This document shows, piece by piece, positions 1-8,541 of a DNA stretch of 39,142 nucleotides. How positions within the stretch are numbered: position 1 is the first letter of the stretch; each line of letters starts with the position of its first letter. The notes beneath the pieces are model-generated. The model had not been told where the DNA came from, did no database searches, and saw only the letters and a list, made by a program, of their open reading frames with translations. Origin of the DNA: Candidatus Nitrosocaldaceae archaeon (GTDB lineage: Archaea > Thermoproteota > Nitrososphaeria > Nitrososphaerales > Nitrosocaldaceae); the NCBI GenBank assembly GCA_026002835.1, contig BPGC01000018.1:1-39142 (forward strand). The letters are read 5' to 3'. The translations under genes were made by a program, and so were the position numbers.

Positions 1-123
1 TATATTTTTAAAACCTTTATATATAATATACAAAATGCATTATCTGTATATTTCTAGTATGTATATCAACTATAATATAATTATTGGTTAGAGTTAAATA
101 CCTAATTTAAGTAATATTTATCG

Positions 124-627
124 TTGCAAGTAGAGTTAAGAAGAGTTGGGGATTACATAATAAGGAGATGTGAATTAAAGGATATACCATCAGTAATAGA
201 GGTTAATATGAAGAATCTACCAGAACATTATTCAGACTATTTCTTCGAATCTTTGCTTAATGAATTTCCAGAAGGCTTTATAGTGGCTGAACTTGATGAT
301 GCCATAGTAGGATATATAATGTGCAAAATAGAGTTTGGTTTCTCTAATTTTAAACGCTTAGGGTTTGTTAAGAAAGGTCATGTTGTATCTATTGCTGTTA
401 ATGAAGAGCATAGAGGGAAAGGATTAGGTAAAGCATTGATGGAAGAAGCTATCTCAGCAATGGCATCTAGGAAATGTGATGAAGTTTATTTAGAGGTTAG
501 AGTTAGTAATACTCCTGCTGTAAAATTATATGAGCAGTTAGACTTTATAATAAAGAGTAGGCTTAGAGGATATTATAGAGATGGAGAGGATGCATATCTT
601 ATGGCATTAGATCTAAAACCCAATTAG
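124..627 (+). CDS. rimI: GNAT-family N-terminal acetyltransferase (RimI/Ard1-like)
   Basis: A 167-residue single-domain GNAT protein that should transfer an acetyl group from acetyl-CoA to protein N-termini in the cytoplasm. The acetyl-CoA-binding motif A is clear: a VVSIAV strand at about 87-92, then the pyrophosphate loop RGKGLG at 97-102. The C-terminal SNTPAVKLYEQLDF (128-141) and RGYYRDGEDAYLM segments are typical of RimI/Ard1-type enzymes, and the length is normal for archaeal Ard1. The start is TTG at 124, with a TATA-like TTAAATA at 94-100 about 25 nt upstream, suggesting a leaderless transcript. It lies 10 bp before the DNA ligase gene in the same direction. The family call is firm; the exact peptide substrate is inferred from other archaeal homologues. 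Confidence 0.88.
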   Translation: MQVELRRVGDYIIRRCELKDIPSVIEVNMKNLPEHYSDYFFESLLNEFPEGFIVAELDDAIVGYIMCKIEFGFSNFKRLGFVKKGHVVSIAVNEEHRGKGLGKALMEEAISAMASRKCDEVYLEVRVSNTPAVKLYEQLDFIIKSRLRGYYRDGEDAYLMALDLKPN

Positions 628-646
628 GCTCTGATCATTGATAAAG

Positions 647-2251
647 ATGAGTTTTGAAGAGTTTGCTTATACTTGTCATCTAATTAGTACTACAAGTAGC
701 AAGAATGAGAAGGTTAAGATATTGGCTGATTATATTAAAGGATTAGATGATCAAGCATTAAAGATAGCAAGTATATTTCTATCTGGAAGGATATTTCCAA
801 AGGGTTCAGAATTGGATCTAAACCTAGGTTATAAGAACATCTGGGATGTTATAATAAGTATTAGCAATATAAGCAAAGATGTATTAGAGAAAGAGTATCT
901 GAAATATGGAGATCTAGGTAAGGTTGCTGAGTTAGCAGTAAAAGATCTTAAGATAAAACCATTATTTAGTATTAAACTTGAGCTAGAGTATATTTATAAT
1001 ATATTCAGAAAGATGGCTAGTTTGAAAGGTTCTGGATCTATTGAAGAAAAGAAGAAGATGCTAGAAGGTTTGCTTATCAATTCTTCACCGTTAGAAGCTA
1101 GATATCTAGTAAAGATTATGCTCAACGAGTTGCGTATAGGTTTGACTGAAGGTTTGGTAGAACAAGCAGTAGCAGTAGCATTTGGTCAGATGCTAGATAA
1201 GGTTAGAAGAGGTATATTACTTAGCAGTGATATAGGCTCTGTTGCAATAGCAGCAAGATATGCTAAATTAGATGAGATAAAGATGCAGGTATTGAGACCA
1301 GTAAGTTTTATGCTTGCTGATACTATACACGATATATCTGATATAAAAGATAAGATGATTGTAGAATACAAGTATGATGGTATAAGAGCACAACTCCATA
1401 AAAGCGATAAGGTTAAGATATTCTCTAGAAGGTTGGAAGATATAACATACTCATTCCCAGAGTTAGTAAACGAAGCTATGGGCTATAATCATGAATTTAT
1501 TTTGGATGGAGAGATATTAGCATATAAAGATAAACCTTTACACTTTAATGAATTACAGAAGAGGCTTAGAAGCAAGAATGTAAATAGTAATATACCAATA
1601 AAATACATAGTATATGATATATTATATCTAGATCAAGATATACTTATAGATAAGAGCCTAATTGAGCGTAAAAAGATATTACATTCATTAGAATTCAAAG
1701 AATATTTTATGCATGCGCAATATATAATAACAGATTCTAAAGATGAGATTATAGCAAAGTTTGATGAAAGTAAAAGGTTAGGTCATGAAGGTTTGATGCT
1801 TAAAGATCCTTATTCTAATTATCAAGTAGGTAATAGGAACAAGTATTGGTTGAAATTAAAGCAAGAATTGGATACACTAGATGTTGTTATAGTTGCTGCT
1901 GAATATGGTCATGGTAAAAGAGCTAGATTATTATCAGATTATACATTTGCTGTTAGAGATGGTGATAAATTAAAGATAATTGGGAAAGCATACTCTGGTT
2001 TGACAGATGAGGAGATAATGGAGATGACAGAAAGGCTTAAGAGGCTGATGATAAAAGATGAAGGGTATAGAATAATAGTAAAACCAGAGATAGTATTAGA
2101 GGTAGCATTCGATGATATAACTAGAAGCGATAGATATGATAGTAGTTTTGCATTAAGATTCCCTAGAATAAAGAGGATCAGATATGATAAAAGTGTTGAT
2201 GATATAGATAACATAGATAAAGTTAGAACATTATATAATAGTAAGAGATAA
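647..2251 (+). CDS. lig: ATP-dependent DNA ligase (archaeal Lig1)
   Basis: Seals nicks in duplex DNA by adenylating its active-site lysine, for Okazaki fragment joining and repair. The order is an N-terminal helical DNA-binding domain, then the nucleotidyltransferase core and OB fold. Counting from an upstream TTG at 638, motif I KYDGIR has the catalytic lysine at 245, motif III FILDGEI lies near 287-293, motif IV is EGLMLK and motif V is YWLKLK. About 534 residues is close to the usual archaeal length. I place the start at ATG 647 because TGATC at 633-637 fits the archaeal anti-Shine-Dalgarno with correct spacing; the TTG at 638 has none. Probably co-transcribed with the acetyltransferase. 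Confidence 0.95.
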   Translation: MSFEEFAYTCHLISTTSSKNEKVKILADYIKGLDDQALKIASIFLSGRIFPKGSELDLNLGYKNIWDVIISISNISKDVLEKEYLKYGDLGKVAELAVKDLKIKPLFSIKLELEYIYNIFRKMASLKGSGSIEEKKKMLEGLLINSSPLEARYLVKIMLNELRIGLTEGLVEQAVAVAFGQMLDKVRRGILLSSDIGSVAIAARYAKLDEIKMQVLRPVSFMLADTIHDISDIKDKMIVEYKYDGIRAQLHKSDKVKIFSRRLEDITYSFPELVNEAMGYNHEFILDGEILAYKDKPLHFNELQKRLRSKNVNSNIPIKYIVYDILYLDQDILIDKSLIERKKILHSLEFKEYFMHAQYIITDSKDEIIAKFDESKRLGHEGLMLKDPYSNYQVGNRNKYWLKLKQELDTLDVVIVAAEYGHGKRARLLSDYTFAVRDGDKLKIIGKAYSGLTDEEIMEMTERLKRLMIKDEGYRIIVKPEIVLEVAFDDITRSDRYDSSFALRFPRIKRIRYDKSVDDIDNIDKVRTLYNSKR

Positions 2252-2277
2252 TATGATCTTACTCTCTAGCAGATTGT

Positions 2278-2463
2278 ATGAGAGCTATAGGTTTGCTGAT
2301 ATTTCTAGCATCAATAATAGGATTTATAGCATATGCATATCTATTGTTAGCAAGCGAATGGAGTATACTGATCTTGAAATTGACCATTGTAGGATTGATA
2401 GGAGTTATAGCAATATTATTTGCATTTATAGGTTTGAATATGGCTTTATCAAGAGAGGAATGA
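2278..2463 (+). CDS. Small two-helix membrane protein
   Basis: A 61-residue hydrophobic protein with two predicted transmembrane helices (about 4-26 and 32-54) and a short charged C-terminus. No catalytic motif is visible and I do not recognise a characterised family, although it resembles short conserved hypotheticals of ammonia-oxidizing archaea. It follows the ligase by 26 bp in the same direction, and its last 15 bp overlap the 3' end of the convergent trm5 gene. Clean hydrophobic periodicity and its fit into the operon favour a real gene. Confidence 0.6.
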   Translation: MRAIGLLIFLASIIGFIAYAYLLLASEWSILILKLTIVGLIGVIAILFAFIGLNMALSREE

Positions 2464-3303
2464 TTTATCTATATTAATATCAGCCACTAATTGATAAAAT
2501 CTAGGACCTACAGCTCTAACCACTCTAACATTATCTATATTATATCTACATTTATTGCTCATCATCTTATCAACCTCTTCTTTACATCTAACAATAGCAT
2601 CTTGTTTATTGTTAGCATGAAGGTGTGTAAAGTAATGAATTATGCCTTGATCCTTTAATGCTAGTAATGCATCATCTATAAATTCTCTAGCCTCTTCTGG
2701 CAGAGGCATCAATACTCTATCTGCAATACCTTTTAATTTATCTCTGATTATTACTCTAGCATCTCCTAGTAATGGAACTACTCTATCTTCAACTTTATTC
2801 AATCTTATATTTTCAATTGCATATCTATGAGCCTCTGGATTTAAATCAATACTATAAACTCTACATCTCTTCTTCTTTGCTATTATAATAGAGAAGGTTC
2901 CTATTCCAGCAAACATATTTACTATCATCTCTCCATCTCTAACTAACTCTGCAATTCTCAACCTCTCAGTAGATAACCTAGGAGAAAAGTAAGTAGTTTT
3001 AACATTAACCTTAAACCTACAACCGTGCTCCTTATAGATAGTTATAGGATCGTCTATCCCAGCAATACATTCTAACTCTCTAATCCTATAAGCATCTTTA
3101 ACTGCTGAACTTTGCATATAAACAGTTCTAACATGTTTTATGCTATTAAGAACTGCTTCCCCTATGATATGCTTTTTATCGAGTAATTTGTCTGGTATCT
3201 TCAAGATAGCTATATCTCCTATTATATCTAATGCTGAATATACTTCTCTTAACTCTTCGTCTTTCAATGTATTCTTCAATGCTTCTTTAAGTAATCGAGG
3301 CAT
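2449..3303 (-). CDS. trm5: tRNA (guanine-37-N1)-methyltransferase Trm5
   Basis: Class I SAM-dependent methyltransferase that makes m1G37 next to the anticodon and so prevents +1 frameshifting. In 284 residues the diagnostic Trm5 pieces are present: YFSPRLSTER at about 105-114, the SAM motif NMFAGIGTFS (129-138), acidic DLNPEA (153-158), and the catalytic-loop MPLPEEA (199-205). This is the shorter archaeal form without a long N-terminal domain. The gene is convergent with the small membrane protein (15-bp overlap) and divergent from the winged-helix gene at 3356 across a 52-bp AT-rich spacer that must hold both promoters. Confidence 0.9.
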   Translation of the reverse strand: MPRLLKEALKNTLKDEELREVYSALDIIGDIAILKIPDKLLDKKHIIGEAVLNSIKHVRTVYMQSSAVKDAYRIRELECIAGIDDPITIYKEHGCRFKVNVKTTYFSPRLSTERLRIAELVRDGEMIVNMFAGIGTFSIIIAKKKRCRVYSIDLNPEAHRYAIENIRLNKVEDRVVPLLGDARVIIRDKLKGIADRVLMPLPEEAREFIDDALLALKDQGIIHYFTHLHANNKQDAIVRCKEEVDKMMSNKCRYNIDNVRVVRAVGPRFYQLVADINIDKSFLS

Positions 3304-3355
3304 TGATAATTCTAGATAAAAAACACTTATTATTATTTATATTGCATTATAATTA

Positions 3356-3655
3356 TTGTCAAAGAAGAGGCTATCTGCAGAGTATACAATGCTTGCGATA
3401 TTAGAGTATATGTGCATATATGCTAGAGATACTCCTATAAGCAAATATCATATACTCACCAAAGTTAAAGGATTGAGTACTCAAAGACCAGATAGAATAT
3501 CTAGAATTATGGATACGCTTGAGAGGAATGGATACATAAAGTCTGTAAAGACTCCTAATGCTAAATTTTATCAAGTTACTGAGAAAGGTCTGAAGGTTTA
3601 TTATAAATGGGCTAAGGACTTTTTAGAATTTGTTAGAAGCCTTAAAGATGTATAA
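3356..3655 (+). CDS. Winged helix-turn-helix DNA-binding protein
   Basis: A 99-residue protein with the layout of a winged HTH: helices around 10-25, a helix-turn-helix near 28-60 (ISKYHILTKVKGL, then PDRISRIMDTLERNGYI), and a hairpin wing (KSVKTPNAKFYQVTEKGLKVY). The final TEKGLK pattern is common in PadR/MarR-like archaeal regulators. The start is TTG 3356, with an ATTTATA box about 20 nt upstream and no ribosome binding site, consistent with leaderless expression. The target is unknown. It is divergent from trm5 and meets the next gene end to end. Confidence 0.72.
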   Translation: MSKKRLSAEYTMLAILEYMCIYARDTPISKYHILTKVKGLSTQRPDRISRIMDTLERNGYIKSVKTPNAKFYQVTEKGLKVYYKWAKDFLEFVRSLKDV

Positions 3656-4387
3656 TCATTGAATCTTGCTCTTCTCTATAAATAATAATCTATCTATAGC
3701 CTTATGTTTAATCTTAATTGGCTCTACTTCATCTGCTATAAGCAATCCTAAACCTACCTTATTATTAGTTATTCTATTATATCTTAACAATTGTTCATAG
3801 AATTGATTTACAATACTTTGATCAGCCTTACCATCTACTATCTTTACAATTATAGAACCATAATCATCTAATACATTTTTTAATGTATTCTCAACTCTAT
3901 TCTTATCGATAAGGATATCAAATTTCATATCATCTATCTTTACATCAATAAATCTACTTATCTCTTTATTATCTATATATCTTTGAATATAAGGATTGAT
4001 CTCATCAATGCTTTCTGCTATAGCATATAATGCTTCCTCTTTAGTCTTATCTTTCATCAATATGTTTATGCTTGTCTTTAATGAACTATCCTCAAATATA
4101 TCATGCCATAAGTTCAATATACGTTTTGCTCGAATTATGTATAATAACACTATAGATAATATTCCTAATAATATCAGTAATACTATCGTTATAATTATAT
4201 CATGTATATAATCAGAGCTCAAGCCTATGATATGTAATACACCTAATACATCTAATATGCTAAATGCTGCTAATGCTATAGTTAAATAAATTATAATTGA
4301 GAGATTTTTATAGATTAAAGCTATAACTTTAGCAGCGTCTTTACTATATCTAGTAGCAATTAGAGGAGATTCCTCATCATTATCCAT
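3656..4387 (-). CDS. Unknown two-helix membrane protein with soluble C-terminal domain
   Basis: 243 residues: a short acidic N-terminus, two transmembrane helices (about 30-52 and 62-85), then a roughly 155-residue soluble alpha/beta domain rich in charged residues. No catalytic signature is convincing, and I do not recognise the family. The soluble part presumably lies in the cytoplasm after the basic IRAKRI segment at 85-90. It is convergent with the winged-helix gene, with no bases between the two stop codons. Confidence 0.6.
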   Translation of the reverse strand: MDNDEESPLIATRYSKDAAKVIALIYKNLSIIIYLTIALAAFSILDVLGVLHIIGLSSDYIHDIIITIVLLILLGILSIVLLYIIRAKRILNLWHDIFEDSSLKTSINILMKDKTKEEALYAIAESIDEINPYIQRYIDNKEISRFIDVKIDDMKFDILIDKNRVENTLKNVLDDYGSIIVKIVDGKADQSIVNQFYEQLLRYNRITNNKVGLGLLIADEVEPIKIKHKAIDRLLFIEKSKIQ

Positions 4388-4494
4388 GTAATTATCTATA
4401 AGATCACATATATAAATAAGCTATTAACTTTGTTAATAGTCCTAACAATTATGTTATTTCAGTCTTTATTAATTTATCATATTAAATTGATGGT

Positions 4495-4914
4495 ATGAAG
4501 AAGAGTATTACGTATATACTCTTAGCATTGATGGTAGCAACGGCAATAGTATATTTCGTAGAAGCCAACGAGGAATATGCTGAAGCATTAGAAGAGCATG
4601 AAGAGGAGGAAGAGGAGGAAAAAGCACCAGTTAGCAGAGAGATGCAAGCTATATTCTTTACTGCAACAGGAATAGGATATATAGGAGTTGGAATTTGGAT
4701 GTTAAAAGGAGGTAAAGCACCATATATAATAGCAGTAATAGGTTCAATAGGCTTGATAATATTATATGCAGCAACTAGAGGAATTATGTATCAAGAGTTA
4801 GGAGTAGTAGAGATAGGAGAGTTAGGAGTAATAAGTAAAGTATTGCAAGGAGCAATAATAGGCTTATCAATATATGCATTAAAAGGAAGAGAAGCAGCAG
4901 AAGAGGTGATATAG
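4495..4914 (+). CDS. Acidic membrane protein, first gene of a three-gene membrane cluster
   Basis: 139 residues: a signal-like helix (5-22), an extremely acidic exported stretch at 25-43 (mostly E), then three hydrophobic helices (about 52-70, 77-94, 114-129). I do not recognise a characterised family. It is followed without any gap by a second small protein with the same signal-plus-polyacidic design, then by a histidine-bearing membrane protein, so the three are most likely one operon. The acidic exported stretches could bind cations or metal at the cell surface; that is inference. Confidence 0.65.
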   Translation: MKKSITYILLALMVATAIVYFVEANEEYAEALEEHEEEEEEEKAPVSREMQAIFFTATGIGYIGVGIWMLKGGKAPYIIAVIGSIGLIILYAATRGIMYQELGVVEIGELGVISKVLQGAIIGLSIYALKGREAAEEVI

Positions 4915-5181
4915 ATGAAGATAGCAATATTCTTAATTCTTTTATTACTAATACCTACAGTATCAGTATTTGCAGATGAGGATGAATTTGAAGAAGAGTT
5001 AGAAGAAAGCACAGAAGAAAGGAAGATATTTGAAGAAGAAAAGGAGGAAGAAGATGAAGGGGGAGAGCGTAACCTTGGAGGGTTTGCTAATATTGTATTA
5101 TATGTTACTATAGCCGCAGTTGCTGGAACTGGTGGTTATGTATTATGGAAGATTGCTAAGATGAGAAGGGTGAAACCATGA
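4915..5181 (+). CDS. Exported polyacidic single-span protein
   Basis: 88 residues: a signal peptide (1-20, ending VFA before DED), a strongly acidic segment 21-51, one transmembrane helix (about 58-78) and a basic cytoplasmic tail (KMRRVK). The topology would display the acidic segment outside. The ATG directly follows the previous stop, and GAGGTGAT lies just upstream, one of the clearest ribosome binding sites in the window. Its 3' end overlaps the next gene by 4 bp (ATGA), so the cluster is translationally coupled. No known family recognised. Confidence 0.65.
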   Translation: MKIAIFLILLLLIPTVSVFADEDEFEEELEESTEERKIFEEEKEEEDEGGERNLGGFANIVLYVTIAAVAGTGGYVLWKIAKMRRVKP

Positions 5182-5654
5182 AATTTATTTATATAATTCC
5201 TTTACTATTTCTGATTCCTTTCCCAGCATTCGGTGATGAAGGAGAAGATGCTGTAAAAGCATTAGGATGGGCTGCTATAGGCATTGGTTTTCTAGCAAAC
5301 GTTCCATTTATAATATATAATAGAGTTAGGAAATTGCCAGTTAAGATGATAGGAACTAATATTGCTAGAGAATTAGCATTGTTATATAAACCAGTATTAA
5401 ATGCTCATATAGCATTGAATATAATAGGATATATAGCTGGAGCGGTTCATGGTGTGTTGCTAGTAGAGTATCTAGAGCCTATATCATTATCATTAGCGAT
5501 AGTTATGAGTGTACTAGTTATAAGTGGTTTATTGTTAAGATATACATCTTCAAGGAATCTTAAAGTGTTTAATAGATTGATGCACGGACAAGCATTCTTA
5601 GCATTGCTGCTTATAATATTGATAGGACTGCATATAGCAACTGCTGAAGATTAA
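5178..5654 (+). CDS. Histidine-bearing membrane protein, candidate b-type diheme cytochrome
   Basis: 158 residues with a signal-like first helix (1-19, ending AFG before DEGED) and about four further transmembrane helices. Two helices each carry a histidine pair: H77 and H91 (14 apart) and H136 and H152 (16 apart). Pairs 13-16 residues apart on two helices are the classic bis-histidine arrangement of membrane diheme b cytochromes (b561, ferric-reductase-like). The call rests on this spacing alone. The gene overlaps the upstream acidic gene by 4 bp and is the last of the cluster. An electron-transfer role across the membrane is inferred. Confidence 0.62.
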   Translation: MKFIYIIPLLFLIPFPAFGDEGEDAVKALGWAAIGIGFLANVPFIIYNRVRKLPVKMIGTNIARELALLYKPVLNAHIALNIIGYIAGAVHGVLLVEYLEPISLSLAIVMSVLVISGLLLRYTSSRNLKVFNRLMHGQAFLALLLIILIGLHIATAED

Positions 5655-7448
5655 TTATTTGATTAGATAATAATTACCAGATGCTTTCTGTTCTCTATCC
5701 AATCTACTATCTAGCTTATTGACTCTAGGTCTATTACTCTCTGGATCTCTCCTAAATGTTATACCTAGATCCTTTAAGAATAGGTTCATACCATCTTGTT
5801 TCCTTAATGGTTCCGTAGCTGTTCCTTCCCTTCCTGGCACACCTTGGAATACTATTAATGTATCTGATACAAGATCTATCAATTGTAGATCATGATCTAT
5901 AATTATAGCAGACTTGCCTTGAGCCCTAACAAATCTATGAATGAATTTTGCTAATGATATTCTATCCTCAACGTCCAAGAATGCAGATGGTTCATCAAAC
6001 GCATAGATATCTGCCTCTTGTAATAAGCAAGCAACTATAGCTACTTTCTGTAACTCTCCTCCAGATAACGAATTGACATACTTTTCATACAATTTATGAA
6101 CTTGCATAGGTTTAACTATCTGATCCTCAATGCTAGTTGCTTCAACTGGTTTACCATATGCTAATGTTAGCAATGAACTCACATCATTATCATACTCTTG
6201 TGTTAGATATTGAGGCTTATATGCTATCTTTGCCTTTAATGCTATATCTCCTTTATCTGGTTTTATAACTCCAGCAATCATCTTCATAAACGTTGTTTTA
6301 CCTAAAGCATTTGCTCCAACAACTCCGACAACCTCTCCTTCTCTAACCTTACCGCTCTTTACTTTTAGGCTAAATGACGGATACTCTTTTACCAATTCTG
6401 TATACTCTGCTACTGCTACATCTTTGATCATCTCTTCTCTGGTTATTGTATCAAACCTATATGGTCTATCTCTAAATCTTACATTTATTGTTGTTAGGTA
6501 ACCTTCTAGAAATGAGTTTATTCCTACTCTAGTACTTAAAAGATCTGATACTATACCATACACTCCAGGTTGTCCATATAATATGTAAACGTAATCACTT
6601 AGATAATCTAGTAATGCTACATCATGTTCAACTACCATTATACTCTTCCCTTCTTTAGCGAGAGAATGGATGACTTTTGCAACCTCGAGTCTTTGATAAA
6701 CATCATTGTATGATGATGGCTCATCGAAGAAGTAGAAATCTGCGTCTTTACTAACAGCAATAGCAACAGCAAACCTTTGCAACTCTCCTCCAGATAACTC
6801 ATCTAATGATTTATCTAACGAATTTACTAATCCTAACCTTTTTACTATATCATCAGCAATGCCTCGTTCATCGTATTTATTGATAAGTTCTCTAGCAATG
6901 CCTTTGAATGCTTTAGGTATGAGATTTACCATCTGAGGTTTTATAGATACCTTTATGCTATTATTTGCTAATTTCTCAAAATATGATTTCATCTCACTAC
7001 TATGAAAATACTCTATAATCTCTTCCCAACTAGGTTCATTGTCATACCTTCCTAGATTTGGTTTTATTATCCCAGATAATATATTAAGTATTGTACTCTT
7101 GCCCATTCCATTCCTTCCTAATAAACCTATTACAGTCTCTTTTTTAGGAATTGGAAGATTATATAACCTAAATGAGTTTGGACCATATTGATGTATCTTT
7201 TTTTCACCCCATTCTTGAGCAAGATTGACTATAGATATAGCTTCATACGGACACTTCTTTACACATATACCACATCCATTGCATATATCCTCATCTATAA
7301 CTGCTACAGCTTTACTAAGATCATCACTGCTTAATGTTATACACTTCTCTCCACTCTTGTTTAGTGGGCAGAAAGTTATACATTCTAAATTACATTTTCT
7401 AGGTTTACATAACTCTTTATCTATAACTGCAATCCTATGAGTGCTCAT
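5655..7448 (-). CDS. abce1: Ribosome recycling ATPase ABCE1 (RLI1)
   Basis: Splits post-termination ribosomes with aRF1/Pelota. The 597 residues show the whole ABCE1 layout: an N-terminal iron-sulfur domain with cysteines at 14, 19, 23, 27 and 36 and a ferredoxin-like CNGCGICVKKCP (56-67); a first ABC cassette with Walker A GRNGMGKST (111-119) and signature LSGGELQ; a second cassette with Walker A GANALGKTT and signature LSGGELQ; and the C-terminal LDREQKASGNYY characteristic of archaeal members. The start codon overlaps the stop of the upstream secreted-protein gene by 4 bp. An essential core gene and a very confident call. Confidence 0.97.
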   Translation of the reverse strand: MSTHRIAVIDKELCKPRKCNLECITFCPLNKSGEKCITLSSDDLSKAVAVIDEDICNGCGICVKKCPYEAISIVNLAQEWGEKKIHQYGPNSFRLYNLPIPKKETVIGLLGRNGMGKSTILNILSGIIKPNLGRYDNEPSWEEIIEYFHSSEMKSYFEKLANNSIKVSIKPQMVNLIPKAFKGIARELINKYDERGIADDIVKRLGLVNSLDKSLDELSGGELQRFAVAIAVSKDADFYFFDEPSSYNDVYQRLEVAKVIHSLAKEGKSIMVVEHDVALLDYLSDYVYILYGQPGVYGIVSDLLSTRVGINSFLEGYLTTINVRFRDRPYRFDTITREEMIKDVAVAEYTELVKEYPSFSLKVKSGKVREGEVVGVVGANALGKTTFMKMIAGVIKPDKGDIALKAKIAYKPQYLTQEYDNDVSSLLTLAYGKPVEATSIEDQIVKPMQVHKLYEKYVNSLSGGELQKVAIVACLLQEADIYAFDEPSAFLDVEDRISLAKFIHRFVRAQGKSAIIIDHDLQLIDLVSDTLIVFQGVPGREGTATEPLRKQDGMNLFLKDLGITFRRDPESNRPRVNKLDSRLDREQKASGNYYLIK

Positions 7449-8167
7449 GCTATTTTCCTAGATCTTGCTAGATATATTGGTAACGATAATGCAAATAACA
7501 ATACAAGTAAAACTATTGGAAATTCTGGAACTTTAATAACGCTAATACCATCATCATACACCAGTTCAAATTCATTACTTAAATTCTCAAATGTTAGAGT
7601 TGTAATAATACTATCATTAGGTTTGATAGTAAGTTTATCTCCGTCTGCTAAATATATATCATCATTATCTGTTATATAGAAATTGGTACTATCTATAGTT
7701 ATAAGCTCATCACTCTTATTTGTTATAGAGATATCTAAATTATTATTATACATCTTTAATACTCTAACCTCTAATCTATCATCACTAGCAACCATAGCCT
7801 CTCTAACCTCTATATCTATCGATGTGCTTCTATTTGTGCATATGTTTCTATGTTCATCTCTACATTGACTAACTATCTTTATTGTATAATTACCAACTTC
7901 TTCTGGCTTGAATGTAAATTTAAAGAAACCATTATCATCACTTCTAATACTGGCAAGATGTTTTTCCATGTTATTAATCAAGAATATATCTAATAATACA
8001 TTGGATGTAGGATTATCTTGATATTCTACATACCCTTCAATTTCTACTTCGCTGCCAAGATAATAGATAGCATTATTACCAACTATGATAGGTTGAGATA
8101 TATGCGTAGCATAAGCATTACTAATGAATAATGTTAATACCAATATACCTACAGCTATCTTAAGCAT
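7445..8167 (-). CDS. Secreted Ig-like protein with C-terminal PEF sorting/anchor motif
   Basis: 240 residues: a signal peptide (about 1-20, ending NAYA), an Ig/MG2-like beta domain (about 35-125, with YLGSEVEIEGYVEY and GNYTIKIVSQC strands), a second beta domain, and a C-terminal tail at 213-240 with VPEFP, a hydrophobic helix and RSRK. VPEF-helix-basic tails are known archaeal surface sorting or anchor signals (PEF-CTERM type) handled by archaeosortase-like enzymes. Several N-x-S/T sequons suit a glycosylated surface protein. It lies upstream of ABCE1 with a 4-bp overlap. Function unknown. Confidence 0.7.
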   Translation of the reverse strand: MLKIAVGILVLTLFISNAYATHISQPIIVGNNAIYYLGSEVEIEGYVEYQDNPTSNVLLDIFLINNMEKHLASIRSDDNGFFKFTFKPEEVGNYTIKIVSQCRDEHRNICTNRSTSIDIEVREAMVASDDRLEVRVLKMYNNNLDISITNKSDELITIDSTNFYITDNDDIYLADGDKLTIKPNDSIITTLTFENLSNEFELVYDDGISVIKVPEFPIVLLVLLFALSLPIYLARSRKIA

Positions 8168-8219
8168 ACAAGATCTTAGATTATACGGTATATAATAATT
8201 AATAATAAAAATAGGGTTT

Positions 8220-8468
8220 TTACCTTGCTTTTCTAGCAGAAACTACTCCCCAAGCTACAATACCTATGCCCAGACCTACAATCAATGGTATTGCTGGAAC
8301 TATCATAGTCTCAGGTGCTTGTGTAGTATGACATACTATGCCTAATGCTTTACCTCTTTCAGTTGGTCCATTGTGATCACATAGAGGTTCTTGTGCATAA
8401 GCTGGTAGTATCATTACTGTAACTGCAGCCAACACCAATGTTATTGCCATGACCCCTTTGAGATTCAT
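8220..8468 (-). CDS. Small exported membrane-anchored protein
   Basis: 82 residues from the ATG at 8468: a signal peptide (about 1-25, ending PAYA before QEPLCD), a short exported part with two cysteines 16 residues apart that could form a disulfide, a C-terminal transmembrane helix and a basic SARKAR end. An in-frame ATG at 8495 would add nine residues, but the sequence TTAGGAGAG just before 8468 is a good ribosome binding site and the longer N-terminus (FTIPIRREM) would precede the signal peptide. No known family. It lies between the ABCE1 cluster and the amo genes. Confidence 0.6.
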   Translation of the reverse strand: MNLKGVMAITLVLAAVTVMILPAYAQEPLCDHNGPTERGKALGIVCHTTQAPETMIVPAIPLIVGLGIGIVAWGVVSARKAR

Positions 8469-8494
8469 TTCTCTCCTAATAGGTATAGTAAACA

Positions 8495-8508
8495 AGTTAT
8501 ATATAACT
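8495..8508. promoter_or_regulatory. Palindromic TATA element between divergent genes
   Basis: A perfect 14-bp palindrome with core GTTATATATAAC lies between the divergent genes starting at 8468 (minus) and 8542/8557 (plus). It is centred about 33 nt from the minus-strand start, right for a TATA box with a short leader carrying the GGAG ribosome binding site. The plus-strand gene has its own CTTAAAT box near 8528-8534. The symmetry may also be read by a repressor. Confidence 0.4.
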
Positions 8509-8541
8509 ATGTTGCTTGCAAGTAAACCTTAAATCCTAATT

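Noticed and set aside
2253..2477. Plus-strand frame of 74 codons over the small membrane protein
   Set aside because: Its composition (Arg/Tyr/Ser/Cys-rich) is not protein-like, while the alternative frame at 2278-2463 gives two clean transmembrane helices.
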